The translations under genes and the position numbers were made by a program. From Ischnura elegans (Eukaryota > Arthropoda > Insecta > Odonata > Coenagrionidae), in the NCBI RefSeq assembly GCF_921293095.1, contig NW_025791658.1, forward strand, positions 9,610,001 to 9,674,000: 64,000 bases of DNA, read 5' to 3'. Below are positions 34,176 to 46,752 of the stretch, piece by piece (positions within the stretch are counted from its first letter, which is position 1; every line of letters begins with the position of its first letter). Under the pieces are notes generated by a model that was given only the letters and a program-made list of their open reading frames with translations, did not search any database and was not told the origin of the DNA.

Positions 34176-37100
34176 GCGTGGTGACGATTAATCTTATATT
34201 CCGAGTAAGCCAGGCAGAGGTGCTTATAAATGCGGTTTTGAATTGGCTATGGTAGTAGGTCAGCATCGGTGACTGGAAAATGTAATAATTTTTAAAAATT
34301 GTATACTTTTTTTAGTCCTAATTTATACGGTCAATCTGTGGCGTTACAAATAGCATTGAATATGATTTCTTGAGGACTGGTCTTTTTCATTAGACATTAT
34401 AGGTCTAGTGGCATAAACAATAACTAGATTAATTCCAAAACATAATTTTGGCTGGATATTATTAACCTATAACCATTGATCTCATTGGAATATTTTGAAT
34501 TATTTTCCGGAATAGTTCTTTCTAAATTTTATTTTTTACGTGTAGTGCAGAACGAATCATATTCAATGATATTTGGGAAGGAGAAAAAAAAGATTTTTCT
34601 TATTTGTTGTTTGTTGAGATCAGAATAATAAAAACTGAGCTATTAGTCAAAATTATTTTCCGTCATAATTTAGCTTTGAGAGTGACCCGATGGGCCGAGC
34701 GAAGTCATTAACCTATTGTGTATTCAGCATGATTTGTTCAAATATCTTCCCAATCAACAGAATTTTTCTACTTCTGAGTCAGGATTTTGTTCACAATTTT
34801 TTTATTAAAAATTTGAATGAGATCCTATTTTAACGGTTGCTCAGAATAAAGGTCGAGTAAAAATCAAGAGTTGAAGGCATAAATTGGTGAGCTGGAGTCA
34901 CGGGTATGTCGAGAAAATTAGTGCAATGAAATAAATATCACCTTATAGACAGCATTTTCGAATGGCATTTGTTTTCTTACATTTTAAATGAATGTACCGT
35001 TATATCCAAGTTGTTAGCCCTGATTCGGGAGAATTAAATTAATGATATATGTTAAATAGAAATAAGACTTTGATAATTGATTAATGTGTGATAGTGGTTG
35101 TTGTTTGTGAAATGTTGAGCGATTCAAATGAAGTATTTGAATGATTTCAAAGTGCAAGTGAAATGTTTCCGTCAAGAGTGGTGCAATGAATCTATCGGCA
35201 TTTAAAAAAATGAAAGGATTTAATAAAAGAATTAACTTTAAAAGGAAGTGGTTGAGAACATTATGCAACAAATTTCAAGGTGAGAAACCTTTTTTAGTTA
35301 TATTTAGGTTTTCATCATGTAATTTATCAAGAAATAATTCATAAAAAGCCAGTCGGAATTGATAGACCGTAGACTCCTCTGGTTGTGTGTATTTTAGATT
35401 TACGACTGTGGGTAGACGGAATTAAGAAATCATTACGCTTAGGAATCTCAATGGTCTTCCGGGAGTTACAGAAACATTAAGAATATTTAAGCTATTGGAA
35501 GGTAACTTAGTTTTCTATATCGGAACAACATTCTCTCAACGATTTTTTACTGCCTAACATGTTATAAATAGTGACGAAGTATATGATTTGCGACAAATCA
35601 GTGAGTTACAGGATGATTTGAGCATAATCTTCGAATGCAGGAGACAAATACGTTAAGAACAACTATCAATGCGACATTAGTTTTTTACTGTTTGCATTAT
35701 GTAATTGAAGAATCAATAATGAGGAAATTTATATTATTTTAAGGAAAATGGTATACATGCTGCAAGAATGCCAATTTCAAGTGCACTTTTAACAATTGAA
35801 ATGAAACAAAGGAGCTAATTAGATGGAAATCCAAACAGCAACAAAAAGACAAACCGATACAGTGGCCACATCTTCAGTATTTTGCAAATTGTTTGATTAC
35901 TTTCCATGAAATAAGATGATGCCGAGTCGTGAAATTTTAATTGAACGAGAGAATGGATCGATCTCAGTCGAGAGAGAATTTATTAAGGTGTAAAGACGGA
36001 AGAAAAGAGAACGCTTAATTATTGGTAGTCTGGGGGGTATCTTTCTTTTTTATAATGGCTTAAATGCTTGTTACACCGCCCGCTAAATTTATTTTACAAT
36101 AATTAGTTCTTTTAACCTTCCTGCTTCACATAGTATTACAAACGAAGAAAGAAATATATTAAAGGGTTTCAGTTAGGCTTTATAAGAGTTCTGAGGGGTA
36201 GACTATTCTCTTGAATCATTTTTTCTTCACCTTATATAATTTGTTTATATTTTTATTTAAGGACTTTGCCTTTATCAGTTACTTTGTTAGGTGTTATTTT
36301 AGGGCATACTGCTTAGTTTCTTATAACGAAAATTCATTAACAATAGATATAATTTTACTTAATATTTTTGCTGATAGTATAGTATTTATACCTTTTATTA
36401 GAACTCGCGGTTTAAGCCCTTTTTTCAAATTCAAAGCCCTAAATGCAGATACTAATTTAGTTGGTAGTAAGTTGGGAGTTGGAACGGGCGTTGCGGGAAC
36501 GTACTCTAATGTCCATGAAGGAAACAATATCAAGACTGTTGGAGTGAGAATTAAAGACTTTGCAAATGAGTTTTATATTCAGATAGTAATTTATATAATA
36601 TTTTCCTTGATCGTTAATTAGCAGCTTCTCTCATGTATGGAGCACCTTGTTTAGGGGGCTGACCTCGTCACTTCCCCTCGCTTATCGTGTGCACTCTATG
36701 AATTATATTTTTATTTCCCTTTATCACTTCGAACTCTTTCATCTCCATTATCCATCCTCCTCTTGTGCACCCCCAACCCTTTCGGAGCGTGTGAGGTAAT
36801 AGGATACTCCCCACAGCCATCCCTCAACGTTTGGCCGTCCCAGAATGTCAGCCCTAATCACGCCCTTGATTTAGAAGCGATTCTGTTTTGTCTCTCCCAT
36901 AAAGCGTGCGGGAGTCGTGAAAAACAAGACCGGGAGGCCGCCGGACTGAATCTCGGTTCGTTTGTTAACGAAAAGATCGGGGCAGTTGAAAAAGTTCTCA
37001 ATTTTTTTTCCAACCCCACTCTCGCTGTGTACACTTCTCTTTTTTCTCTCTCTTCTCTCACATTTCCGTCCTTTCCTTGTTCATCATCTCCAGTTTTGTC

Positions 37101-38000
37101 GTCGTATAATGTGGGGAAAACGATCGCCTTTTTTTTTATTCCTCTTCCAGAGGCCACCCGAGGGAGACCGTATCCGTTGTAAGCGACCGCATCGCAGTAG
37201 CGTATGCTAATGGCATTATTTCCAGAGCGTTGAGTGAAGGATCCCTCCGACGGGTAATTAATATTATCTTTCGCAACGAAAGGCTGTTATTCTCGCCCTT
37301 TCCATGTTTATAGTTTACGAGGCGAAGGGGAATGGAAACATCACGAACTCGGTCACTTCGTAATATGGGCCTTTGCTTACATTATCGAATTTTTCTTCTC
37401 ATCTCTCTCGTCCTTGTGCGTGTCTGACGTGAGGACGAAACCCTTCATTCGTCACTGTAATTTGACTTCTCGCGGCCCAGCCATTTCCTCGAATGGAGTG
37501 TGTTCACAGCGGCATTTCCTTATTTATAGTTCGTGATGATGAAGGGAAGTTTTTGTTAGGACTGGTGAGAAAACGATCACATGAAGGGAGAGCCTCACTA
37601 ATATTGTTCCACTTTACCAAATTTTCTTGTTTTACCACATTTCATCACGTACCGATTAAACTAACTTCTTAAGCGTTGGTTTTGATACGTTTATTTTATT
37701 TAATCTTCCTTCTTTTTCATTCGTTTAGCGGTATTTTTACATGACGAAATTAGGAATGATGTCGTAAGTTTTAAATCTTTCTCTTTAAAGTGCACCATTT
37801 GGAGTGATTAATGCCATGCAAGCCTTATATTTATGAGGCAGTTGTTACATGGTCGACACTTGCGCTGAAGATGATTTTCTGAGATTTGGCCGAAGTATGA
37901 GCTCCATGAATCTTTAATCGCTCTTTTCCTGAAGGCAACGATCTGAATAAAATTATGGATCTATTTTTTCCTTATATTGACCGCGTTTAATTCATGTTCA
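34176..38000. other. unassigned, AT-rich; one longer ORF
   Basis: Long AT-rich, intron-like DNA. The longest plus ORF, 36211-36621 (136 codons), has a hydrophobic first half and a glycine-rich middle (GSKLGVGTGVAGTYSNVHEG). I recognise no family. A GC-richer patch lies at about 36660-37240. Confidence 0.3.
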
Positions 38001-38225
38001 AATATTTCTTGGAGTGTAGGTCAACGTATGTTATGCAAAAAAAAGTTATAGCCAACGTTAAACGTTTTCCGGGGGGGCACAATGGTCTGACAGACAAACG
38101 ATCATATCATACTTGAGATTAAAAAATACCTTCAACAATTACTGTACGAAATATTCTCTTTATTTTAATATGAAAGCTATAACTTTTTTGTATAACATAC
38201 GTTGACCTACACTCCAAGAAATATT
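38001..38225. mobile_element. hairpin MITE with 50-bp terminal inverted repeats
   Basis: Arms 38001-38051 and 38177-38225 (core TTGGAGTGTAGGTCAACGTA) pair almost fully across 125 bp of unrelated DNA containing a G7 run. A related end, CTTGGAGTATAGGTCAATGT, occurs at about 54785-54806, so this is a family. No ORF. Confidence 0.7.
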
Positions 38226-40028
38226 TTAACATTATGGATCTAGATAATAGATGCTTTTTAATACCGAAAATGTGGTGCTCACCGAAGAATGTTAACTGAA
38301 TCGATTCAGTTAACATAACAATAACTAAAGTAATCAGTAGATGCTAGGAAGAGAGGGAGTAAAGAGAAATCTTACAAAAACCATTAGGAGGAGACGGCCA
38401 GCTTGGTCGGCCACAGTGTGAGACATGATGGCTTGATGAAAGCAATAACAGTCGGACAAGTGTTCAGGCAAGAGTGCGAAGGGACGGCCTCGAATGAGTT
38501 AAATAGGACAAAGGGTTATAAAGGATGTAAAAGAGAAGAAATACGTCGCTATGAAAAAGTTAGCGGATAGGAGATGAGGAAGGAGCGGAGGAATGGAGAG
38601 CTGCGTCAAACCAATCTTAGGAATGTTAACTTATGATGATGATGGTATTATTCGCTTGTTTGCCCAAACTTCTTATTGTTCCATGTTTTTGTCACTCCTT
38701 TGTCGATTTAAATGCGTTAAAAGCAGTTTTACTGCCATGGCAAAAATAATCTGCACTTGGTTCTTCCATGTAAATTTATCCGTTTTTCTGTTAACCTGAA
38801 TGTCTGATGAGAAAAAAATTCTCCTGCATAATTTTAAAATGTGTTTTCCACTCACATGAATTTTCCATGCCATTATTTATTCTTAATCAAATAAATTTTT
38901 TGTTTCTTTGCAGGTGAGTGTTAAGCCCATTTGTTTCTCTCGTGGCAATGTGTGTAAGTAGAAAGAATTCTTTTCCTTAATCCATTATTATTTAATATGT
39001 ATATATAATGCCTTGAATATACGGTAAGAGGTGGTATTAAAATGAGAACACTTGAATGGCCTCAATTGTTCCAAAGGAATGGCTGTCAAGTATCTTTTAC
39101 TGTCGGTAGTAAAATGAAGATGCATAAAGTAATCTTTTATGCGCTATGATAAAAAAATGTAGACAAGGCCTTTGGCCTCACCCTTATGAACTGCTGCATT
39201 TGATATCATAGTATCAACTAGAAAATGCTCTCCCTCAAATAGGTTGAAACGACGTCTTATTTAGCATGATGTCCAGGGTCTTTGTTCGAGAAAAGCCGCT
39301 GACTCAAAAGCTCAGAGGCGCGCATGTCATCGGAACGGCTGGCTGACCATTAAACCATTTTGACTTTGCTAAAACATTCTGTAATTGTAAAGTAATAAAG
39401 GCTGTGCTGTTATGCAGTTTGCGTGTCAATGGTACTCCATAAATGCGCTCATGAATCGCTCATACCCTCTTAAAACGTTACCTATGTGCAACTTTCATGT
39501 GAGCTAAATAATGCTATAGAAATAAAGCTTTGTTTTGGAGTCAAATGTTTCCAGAACAGGTTAATAAATTTTAATTCGCTTTATTTATCTCGGCATTAAG
39601 AGTCGCAATGGATCGCAAATATGCTTTTTTTAAACGAGGCTAGGAAGTGCAGCACACATTGGCTGAGCAGCCAGCTTTGTGCACTTTCGTTTCTCTCGAA
39701 ATTCTCTGATTTTATTCTTGAGCAGTCACGCCGAGATTTGAGCGAAAGAAAACAATTGATGATGAGTTTGTATCCTCCGATACTATAAAGGCGAAAAATA
39801 AATTTTCTAGCAAGTAAGGATTTTTTTTTAATTTTAGGTGAAAAGGTATTGATATCGTACTGTTCCTTTCGTGGTAAAACAAACCGTTGCGTATCATTTT
39901 ATGTAATATCGGAATGCCGTTATTTTTTCAATTTAAATATGTAACCAAAGGAAGGGTTTTCCTTTAGTTTGATATGCGGTACCACTGAGTCTTTTATGAA
40001 TGATGTAGAGGTCCTCAATATTCTAATA
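38226..40028. other. unassigned
   Basis: AT-rich with no recognised gene. TTTGCAG|GTGAGT at about 38910-38920 looks like abutting splice sites but no exon is defined. Confidence 0.25.
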
Positions 40029-40681
40029 GGGTGGTTTCCTATTATTTTTTTCTAGCCTAAATCGAAGGATCATCACTCGTGGAGTACGTATTTCACGCAC
40101 ATAGATTTTTAAATGACGATATCTATTTTTCGCGATGAAATGAAAAGTGAAAGTTTTCAAGCGCGCGAAAACGCGACGGCTAAGTATGAATGATGGGAAA
40201 ATTCCGTGTGACGTCGTTCTGGTTCCCGCTGCCGCAAGTGAGGTGACCTTGGGACGAGGCTTTGAGCGCTGTTACGACGCAGGCTGCTAGCAGGTAGCAG
40301 AGTACCCTGCTAGCTGGTAGCGCTTGGCTTAAATAAGGATTATTAATACCTTATCAAACGAAGGAAACTTTCCGGCCTTAAGCAGTTTTAATAGGTGATT
40401 ATTAAGACATGTTTCCCTGAGCTCTGTGCCGAATACATGCATTGGTAATCTCAGACCATGTAAAATTCCGATCTACTCGTATAGAAACTAGGTCCCTGTG
40501 ACTTCACGTGGAGTAGAATCGCATGGGTGCCAATCTGACCTTTTTCCAATGAGGATAAAAATTGCCATTCGTCTAAACCGGTATCTCTAAAACCGAATAA
40601 TTTGTATATTATGAATACACTAATGGTGGGTAAGGAATCGAAATCAATGTCTTTCATTGTCTTTGATGAAGGAAACTACCC
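40029..40681. mobile_element. TA-flanked MITE, copy 1
   Basis: The ends GGGTGGTTTCC and (complement) GGGTAGTTTCC bound a 653-bp non-coding unit. TA precedes the left end; the expected TA on the right reads AA. The interior includes GCGCGCGAAAACGCGACGG and a CRE-like GACGTC. It is the same family as 41650-42048 and 59040-59671. Tc1/mariner-type mobilisation is a guess from the TA target. Confidence 0.75.
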
Positions 40682-41649
40682 AATTATTCATATTGAATTG
40701 AATTTTTTCTAGTTGTGGTCACAAATTACCTCATAATTCTAGCCAAACATTCTATTCGAAGGGAGGGAAGGGTGGAATTTGAGCTTGAGCACTTAAGGGA
40801 GATCCACTAGATTCATGCATGGAAATTTTTGAGGGTAAGGCCAGGGGGCCAGGGTTGGAGTAAGTAAGGGTAGGCCGTGGCTAAGTGGCTTTATGGACTA
40901 AATTTGCGGAAGTAATTCGCAGTATTCGAAAAGAAGGTCGAAGAGTTCCAGCATTGAAAGTCTAAACAGATGGCATTGGACGAATTGTTGAAATAATAGT
41001 TATTCCTCATACAACCTATTGACTCAGGTAATAATAAATTTAATTTCGTGTTCTCACTGGATTGTGGTAGTCCTAAGGGTTTACTGAAAATCTCAGGTTT
41101 TTTTCAGAAAACTCCAGATATTGGCTAAACGTCTGTTCCAGAATTTTATATTCATATTCTATTTATTTTATCTCTAACGATTTATCAGAATAAATTCGTG
41201 GATTCAACATGGTGGCAACAGGTTTTTCGTTTAACATCGTAACGAAAATATGTTCGACGCGTGATGTTGTAAAAAAGTAAAAGGTGTGGCTTTTGTCGCA
41301 TGATTATATATTTGTCATGAAATATAGACAGGAAACAAATAACCCATAGCGGATTTACAAATTGGGATGGAATGGAAAATGGAATTACAGGTGGTTGAAA
41401 TTCAGACTATGGGCAGCAACATAATGACGTGAGATTGAGGGAAACAGCAGGAATTTCAGGGCATTTATAATATAGGCAACATAGACGAATGACGAAAGGT
41501 GCGAGTAGTTTTCTTGTGCTTTTATGAAGGTAGAACTAGCGCACAATTGGATGGTGGCATAGATACGTATCGCACTGGACCCGTAATTTGCTTATACGCT
41601 TCCCACCACCCTCATTTCCTGCATCCTCTCGCTATTTTCATCAAACTTT
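40682..41649. other. unassigned spacer between inverted MITE copies
   Basis: No recognised feature. Confidence 0.25.
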
Positions 41650-42048
41650 ACTCCACGTGACGTCACAGGGACCTAGTTTCTATACGAGTAGATCGGAATT
41701 TTACATGGTCTGAGATTACCAATGCATGTATTCGGCACAGAGCTCAGGGAAATATCTCTTAATAATCACCTATTAAAACTGCCTAAGGTAGGAAAGTTTC
41801 CTTCGGTTGATAAGGTATTAATAATCCTTATTTAAACCAAGCGCTACCAGCCAGCAGGGTACTCTGCTACCTGCAAGTATCCTGCATCGTATCAGCGCTC
41901 AAAGCCTCGCCCCAAGGTCACATCACACTCCGACAGCAGGAACCAGAATGACGTCACACGGAATTTACCCAGCATTCATACTTATCCGTCGCGTTTTCGC
42001 GCGCTTGAAAATTGTCACTTTTCATTTAATCGCAAAAAATTATTTCAG
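41650..42048. mobile_element. TA-flanked MITE, copy 2 (inverted, both ends lost)
   Basis: About 400 bp that match, in reverse orientation, positions 40120-40516 of copy 1, including the CACGTGACGTCACAGGGACC and CGTCGCGTTTTCGCGCGC words. The terminal GGGTAGTTTCC ends are missing. With copy 1 it forms a 400-bp inverted repeat spaced by about 1.1 kb. Confidence 0.75.
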
Positions 42049-42412
42049 GCTTTCACCGCTCATGATCGTCAAGTTGCTATACAATGAAGTATCCAGTGGA
42101 AACCGGAAGTTGGTTCACTTAACGCTCTAGGCCTGTCATTTAGGCAATTTGTCCCCTAAGCATTTCCTTCCCTCCGGAGGTGTTCACGATTTTTTCGTTC
42201 GTCTTTTGTTTCCAATCGCGAGTGCATGCGGGGCCGCTCTTGACGCCCATCTTCTGATGCACTCCCCCTCTCCACGGTGACGTCACGCAAACACGTGCAG
42301 ATCGCGCGGCGCTACGTGGGCCCGCTTATCGCCGCATGCTATCTAAGTGGCATATATCCCTGAGTCTCGCCACCCCGCGTCGCTTTTTACAACCTGTTAT
42401 TTCGGAAAGGAT
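42049..42412. other. GC/CpG-rich stretch upstream of a candidate promoter
   Basis: Includes GGTGACGTCACG (42269-42280; CRE-like) and an E-box CACGTG close by. No ORF with a domain. Confidence 0.3.
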
Positions 42413-42414
42413 CG

Positions 42415-42456
42415 TATAAAAAGGAGCGCCTCTTTCCTCTTCCTCCTCGTCTACAG
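42415..42456 (+). promoter_or_regulatory. candidate TATA core promoter
   Basis: TATAAAAAGG (42415-42424) is followed about 30 bases later by a pyrimidine-rich TCTACAGT (42450-42457) that could be an initiator. The setting is GC-rich with CRE-like and E-box words upstream. The first ATG downstream (about 42556) opens only a very short frame, so any transcript would need splicing or be non-coding. Confidence 0.35.
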
Positions 42457-43838
42457 TGCTTGAAAAAAAAGCGTGGAAGAGGGAATAGAAAGAAGGAGAG
42501 ATTCACGGGGAAGCTAGTCGCTTCCAACTTCAAAAATCGTAACTGTCGCGGTGGAAAATGATCGGCCTCGCTTCACGGGGCCTCACCAGTCTGACTCAGT
42601 GAACGGTTGTGCGGATTAAAAAATAAAACACTCGCGTTCGAAGACCATATATTTTTTTTATTTTTGAGTGAGTGACATTCATAGAAACCAATTCGAGAGG
42701 ACGTTAAAAAGTGGAAGGAACTTCGCTGTGAATGGGAAGTGCATAATTTACGACGTAATTTGCAATTTCTCGTACGCGTTGAGGTTTCATTGCTTGTCAC
42801 ACGGGCGATGCACAACCTCGGGAGTTTCGGCGTCTCGTGGTTATAGATATCGCTAAAGTGGTCACACGAAGAATGCATTTCAAAAGGCTATAATTCTTTC
42901 ATATCGCTGCGACTCTCGCATATCCGAATTGCACGTCCGACTCACGATGTGCTGAACCAGGCGTCAGATATCTTTCCACGCATCCATTTGCTTCTTCATA
43001 AAATGCCGTACTATATTGCACTACCTATTGCGTAGGAAATGAGCAAATCCGTGATGTGTGCTTATTTGTTTATTATAGTTCACTTTATTGAGGCCCTTTC
43101 AGTGATTTCCCGTTTTGAAGTGATCTTCCTTCTTTTGGGTGTATCCGAGGCTTGGTCGATAGTTCGCAATACAGTAAGGAATGTACGCACGAAGTTTCCT
43201 CGTATTGTAATATTTTTCTAAGGGTAGCTATTTTAATGATAATCATTTTTTGAAGGCGTGTTTTCTCACATCATATGTGATTTCATGAAATAAATGAATC
43301 GAAGTAGGTACATGCCTTTAAAATCTTGCTGATCACATAATACCGCTATTATCTTACTGAGTTTGTTGTCTTCCACCTTTTGTCTATGCATTCACTACTG
43401 TGAAAACTTTCTTGATATCTAGAATTCATATCCTCAAGGATATCTAATTCATATCCTCTTGGTAATTAATCCTTTTACTCATTATTGATTAATATTTTGG
43501 AAAAGGAAACCCTTAGTTACCCTTTAAGGTTGATAATATGATCCTATTTCCCTGAACCATGGACCAACTATATACTTGGCTCCTTGATATATCCCTTATT
43601 TCTCTAATGACTGTCATCGTGACCAGGGTTTATCACTTTTGCGAAATAATAAGATAAATATGAATGGTGCAATGTTTTTCCAGGTTAATAAACATTGCCA
43701 CTGCACCCCTTAAAAAATTAATTTAATCATCCAATGATTGAAGAAATTATTTCCGTAAGGTGTTATTATATTTGAAGCTCGTTGGTGGATTCAATTTTTA
43801 ACTTGAACTGGTGAAATTATCAAAATAGAAACATTAAC
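42457..43838. other. unassigned
   Basis: Purine-rich then AT-rich DNA downstream of the candidate promoter. No exon is supported. Confidence 0.25.
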
Positions 43839-43850
43839 AAGTCTTAAGAT

Positions 43851-44068
43851 AAACTTGATTGTTTCTGGCTTTACTTTGTGAAAATCCATTCTTAATAATA
43901 AAACTAAAACAAATAAACTTAATAATTCTTAACTTAATAATTAATAACTTAATTAATTAAACTAAATAATTCTTAATAACGGTTTCTGTACCTGATGATG
44001 TCGCCTCTGCGACGAAACCGGTCGTATTAATTAAATCGTGTGGAAAAGTACAATAACGTTTTATTATT
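43851..44068 (+). mobile_element. short retroelement insertion with hammerhead-like tail
   Basis: Exact 12-bp direct repeats AAGTCTTAAGAT at 43839-43850 and 44069-44080 bracket 218 bp. The insert holds an AT-rich repeat part, a hammerhead-like motif (43988-44027) and a TTTTATTATTA tail. The long target duplication points to target-primed reverse transcription; the ribozyme-like core is typical of Penelope-like elements. No protein is encoded, so this is a truncated copy. Confidence 0.65.
43988..44027 (+). ncRNA. hammerhead-ribozyme-like motif
   Basis: The core CTGATGA (43992-43998) is followed by a 5-bp stem GTCGC-CTCT-GCGAC, then GAAAC, a minimal CG loop and GTC. Flanking GTAC (43988-43991) and GTAT (44024-44027) can pair as helix I. 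This is the type-I minimal layout described for Penelope-like elements, with cleavage expected after GTC. One extra T (43999) sits between the core and helix II, so activity is doubtful. Confidence 0.6.
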
Positions 44069-44080
44069 AAGTCTTAAGAT

Positions 44081-46388
44081 TTTTATTTGGTGATAACCAC
44101 CGCATATAAGCGAACGTGGAAACTTACAATCAATACTGGATAGTTGGCTACGTTAGTGGCATGACGTTTAGGTCATAGACCCTTCTCAGAAAGCGCTGTA
44201 TCGCATGCTTATGATAACCTGACCGAGATGTTATGTTGCTATGCTGAAGAAGTGATAATTGTATTAATATAGCGTGTTGTCGGTGCGAACCAGTGCGACC
44301 CGAATATTGAAATAACCGAGTGAATATTGGTGTTAGTGTTAAATTCATTAGTGTTTCTGGAAGTATCATGTTGGAAAATGGTATGAAGACCTAATTTTAC
44401 GCTTCAAAAGCTGTATTTTACGTGTCCGATGCCATTAATTTTGAAAGAACGGTTATATACATATACAGTATGTGAATAATTAAAAATAACTTTTGAACTT
44501 CAAGAAATGTTCGTCAACGGAAGATGTTTTATAAAATCCATTTAATGTGTTCAGTTTTTCCTGACTTATATGACGACATTATTCTTTTGGAAGATAATGT
44601 GCTTGGTATTATTAACAATATGAAGGCAAATATTATTAAATTCTATAGACGCGCCAATGTAATAGAAAATCTTTTTAACGAAAGATTTATTCCTATACTA
44701 TATTTTTTAATAATTAGGTACCCATTTAATATTATTCGTAATTTAGCAGTTTTATTATAATTTTAATAATGAGCCTTCTTAATGCTCCAAATTATCCATT
44801 CCTTTCGTTAAGGCTTGTGCTTGCCTCTTTAGGTTAATGGGGAAACCAATATTGTTCAAGGATGTAGGTGGCCTCGTGCCGCATTTGCTGCTTGCCCTCC
44901 TTCTGCGTCAAATCTAAACCTATTTATTGAACTATTAATCTGATCCGACTAACGGTCAAGTTCTTTTTTTCGACTTATTCTTTTTCGGAATCGATGCCAT
45001 TATTCTTTCGTTGTGTTGGAGACATTTCTCCTCACATTGTGAAGCAAATGTTTCGCAACGTGCTCGCGAGTGCTGTTGAGAGATTTCCGGAACGCCTTAT
45101 AAACGCTCTTCCGTATGCATCGTCATCCGCGTCACTCTGTGCAGCCATGCTCTCCGATTTCTTCTTCTTCTCCGATTGCAGCGTCGATGCATTTTCTCCA
45201 ATTTAAACCCTCCCTCACGACGGAGTCGGTGCTCATAATCAATAGAGATATTCCGACCCGACTGCCCTACTTAATCTAGCGCCACTTCTTCATCCAGCGT
45301 AGTTACCAGGGGAGGCGAATATTGATCCGTTGCCTAGCAACCGACTGTTTTCTCCTCCGTATCCATGGGCGTCTTTCCACGAGTCAACTGCGAAAACTGA
45401 AGATGCAATTTACTCAAGATTCCGATTAATGCTTCGAGTTCTACTGGAGAATCTTTACGAGCAGTACATGGAAATACTAAGGCTTGAAAATCATGAAGCA
45501 CTTAAATTAAAAAATAATTATGTCTTCGTTAACATAAAAATGCAAAAAATTCAGGCACTAAATAAGAGGAATCTGTAGTTCACCGCTAAGTCGTAAAGGG
45601 CTTATCGGCAGGTGACATCATTCAAATATATAATTTTATGCAAAATTTTCTATTTTTTACATCAAATGCTCATTTTACAGTAAAATATAGAACTTCAATA
45701 CTCCATATACAATTATATATACAGAACGAAAAATATTTTGGAATTAGCGATAGTAATTTATGTAATTGAACATTTTTTGTACCTAATATGTGACCTCTAA
45801 TGTCTGTCTTTCCAATGCCTGATAAAAGCGGACATTTAGTATTCTGTGAATATAATTTTGGAGCCTTTGTGTTTCAGTACGCTTGGTTCTTTCAGCATTG
45901 TATTTAAGCACTTATTGTTTGTAATTTAATGGCAGTTTATTCTTGTGATAGTTTTTTAAAAATTATTTCACAGATTACACAATGGGCCACCCGCTTGATT
46001 CACGGCATGTGCTAATACGAAATTTCAAATCGATAGCCAGCAGCAAAAATCCGTTTCCTATCTTCCATTTTACCCATTTAGATTTTTTAGTTCAATCGGT
46101 GAAACTTAGGACCAACCGCATGGGAGTGAAAACCGAGGATTTTGTCTTTAATACTACGATTATTTTGACAAAGGGAGACCTAAACATCATGTGTGCACCA
46201 CTATGACTAATACTACGTTTTGGGAAACCAAATTTTCATGTGTGCACCAAATGTCTTGTTTTATCGTCCCCAGGGTAAAATAAATATTTCCAAGAAACTT
46301 TTTGGAATATTATAAAGATTTAATCGTGAGACTTAACCGGAATAGACATTCGACTATCAGTGAGTTCTGATCATAGCTGTAGAGTTTC
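44081..46388. other. unassigned, AT-rich
   Basis: Small ORFs at 44524-44760, 44994-45206 and 45330-45578 have no recognisable domain. Confidence 0.25.
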
Positions 46389-46544
46389 CATACTCCAGTT
46401 GAAAAATTAGGTGAACGGGCAAGATTTGTCGTATTAAAATCAGAAAAAAAACCGTTGACTGTATTTAGGAGTACGTCAACGGTTTTTTTCTGGTTTTAAT
46501 ACCACAAATCCTGCCCGTCCACCTAATTTTTCAACTGGAGTATG
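46389..46544. mobile_element. palindromic hairpin MITE (70-bp arms)
   Basis: Arms 46389-46459 and 46475-46544 (outer word CATACTCCAGTTGAAAAATT) are nearly perfect complements around a 15-base loop. The whole 156-bp unit is a single hairpin. A TA lies just inside each CA..TG edge, so a Tc1/mariner-type TA insertion is possible. Confidence 0.75.
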
Positions 46545-46710
46545 TCATATATTCTAGCAGCGTTCTTCGAGATTTAGCAAAACATTAATTACCATGGAGG
46601 CAGGGTTTGGAAATGTATTTCGAGGTTTAAATTATTTCCTCACGGCTTTATCTTATCTTCAGACCGCTGTTTCATTTCGGTCCTTGAGTACGGAAAACTT
46701 CTTTAAGCCA

Positions 46711-46752
46711 TGCCTTGAAGATGATGGACAACTCGCCCATCGAAACGTCAAC
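46711..46752 (+). ncRNA. degenerate hammerhead-like tail
   Basis: TTGAAGATGATGGAC, a small stem (ATGG..CCAT), then CGAAACGTCAACC. This order resembles Penelope-type 3' tails but lacks a clean CTGATGA core. Confidence 0.35.

Noticed and set aside
36211-36621. Membrane protein gene
   Set aside because: The hydrophobic first half is typical of AT-rich chance translation; no family match and no splice or promoter support.
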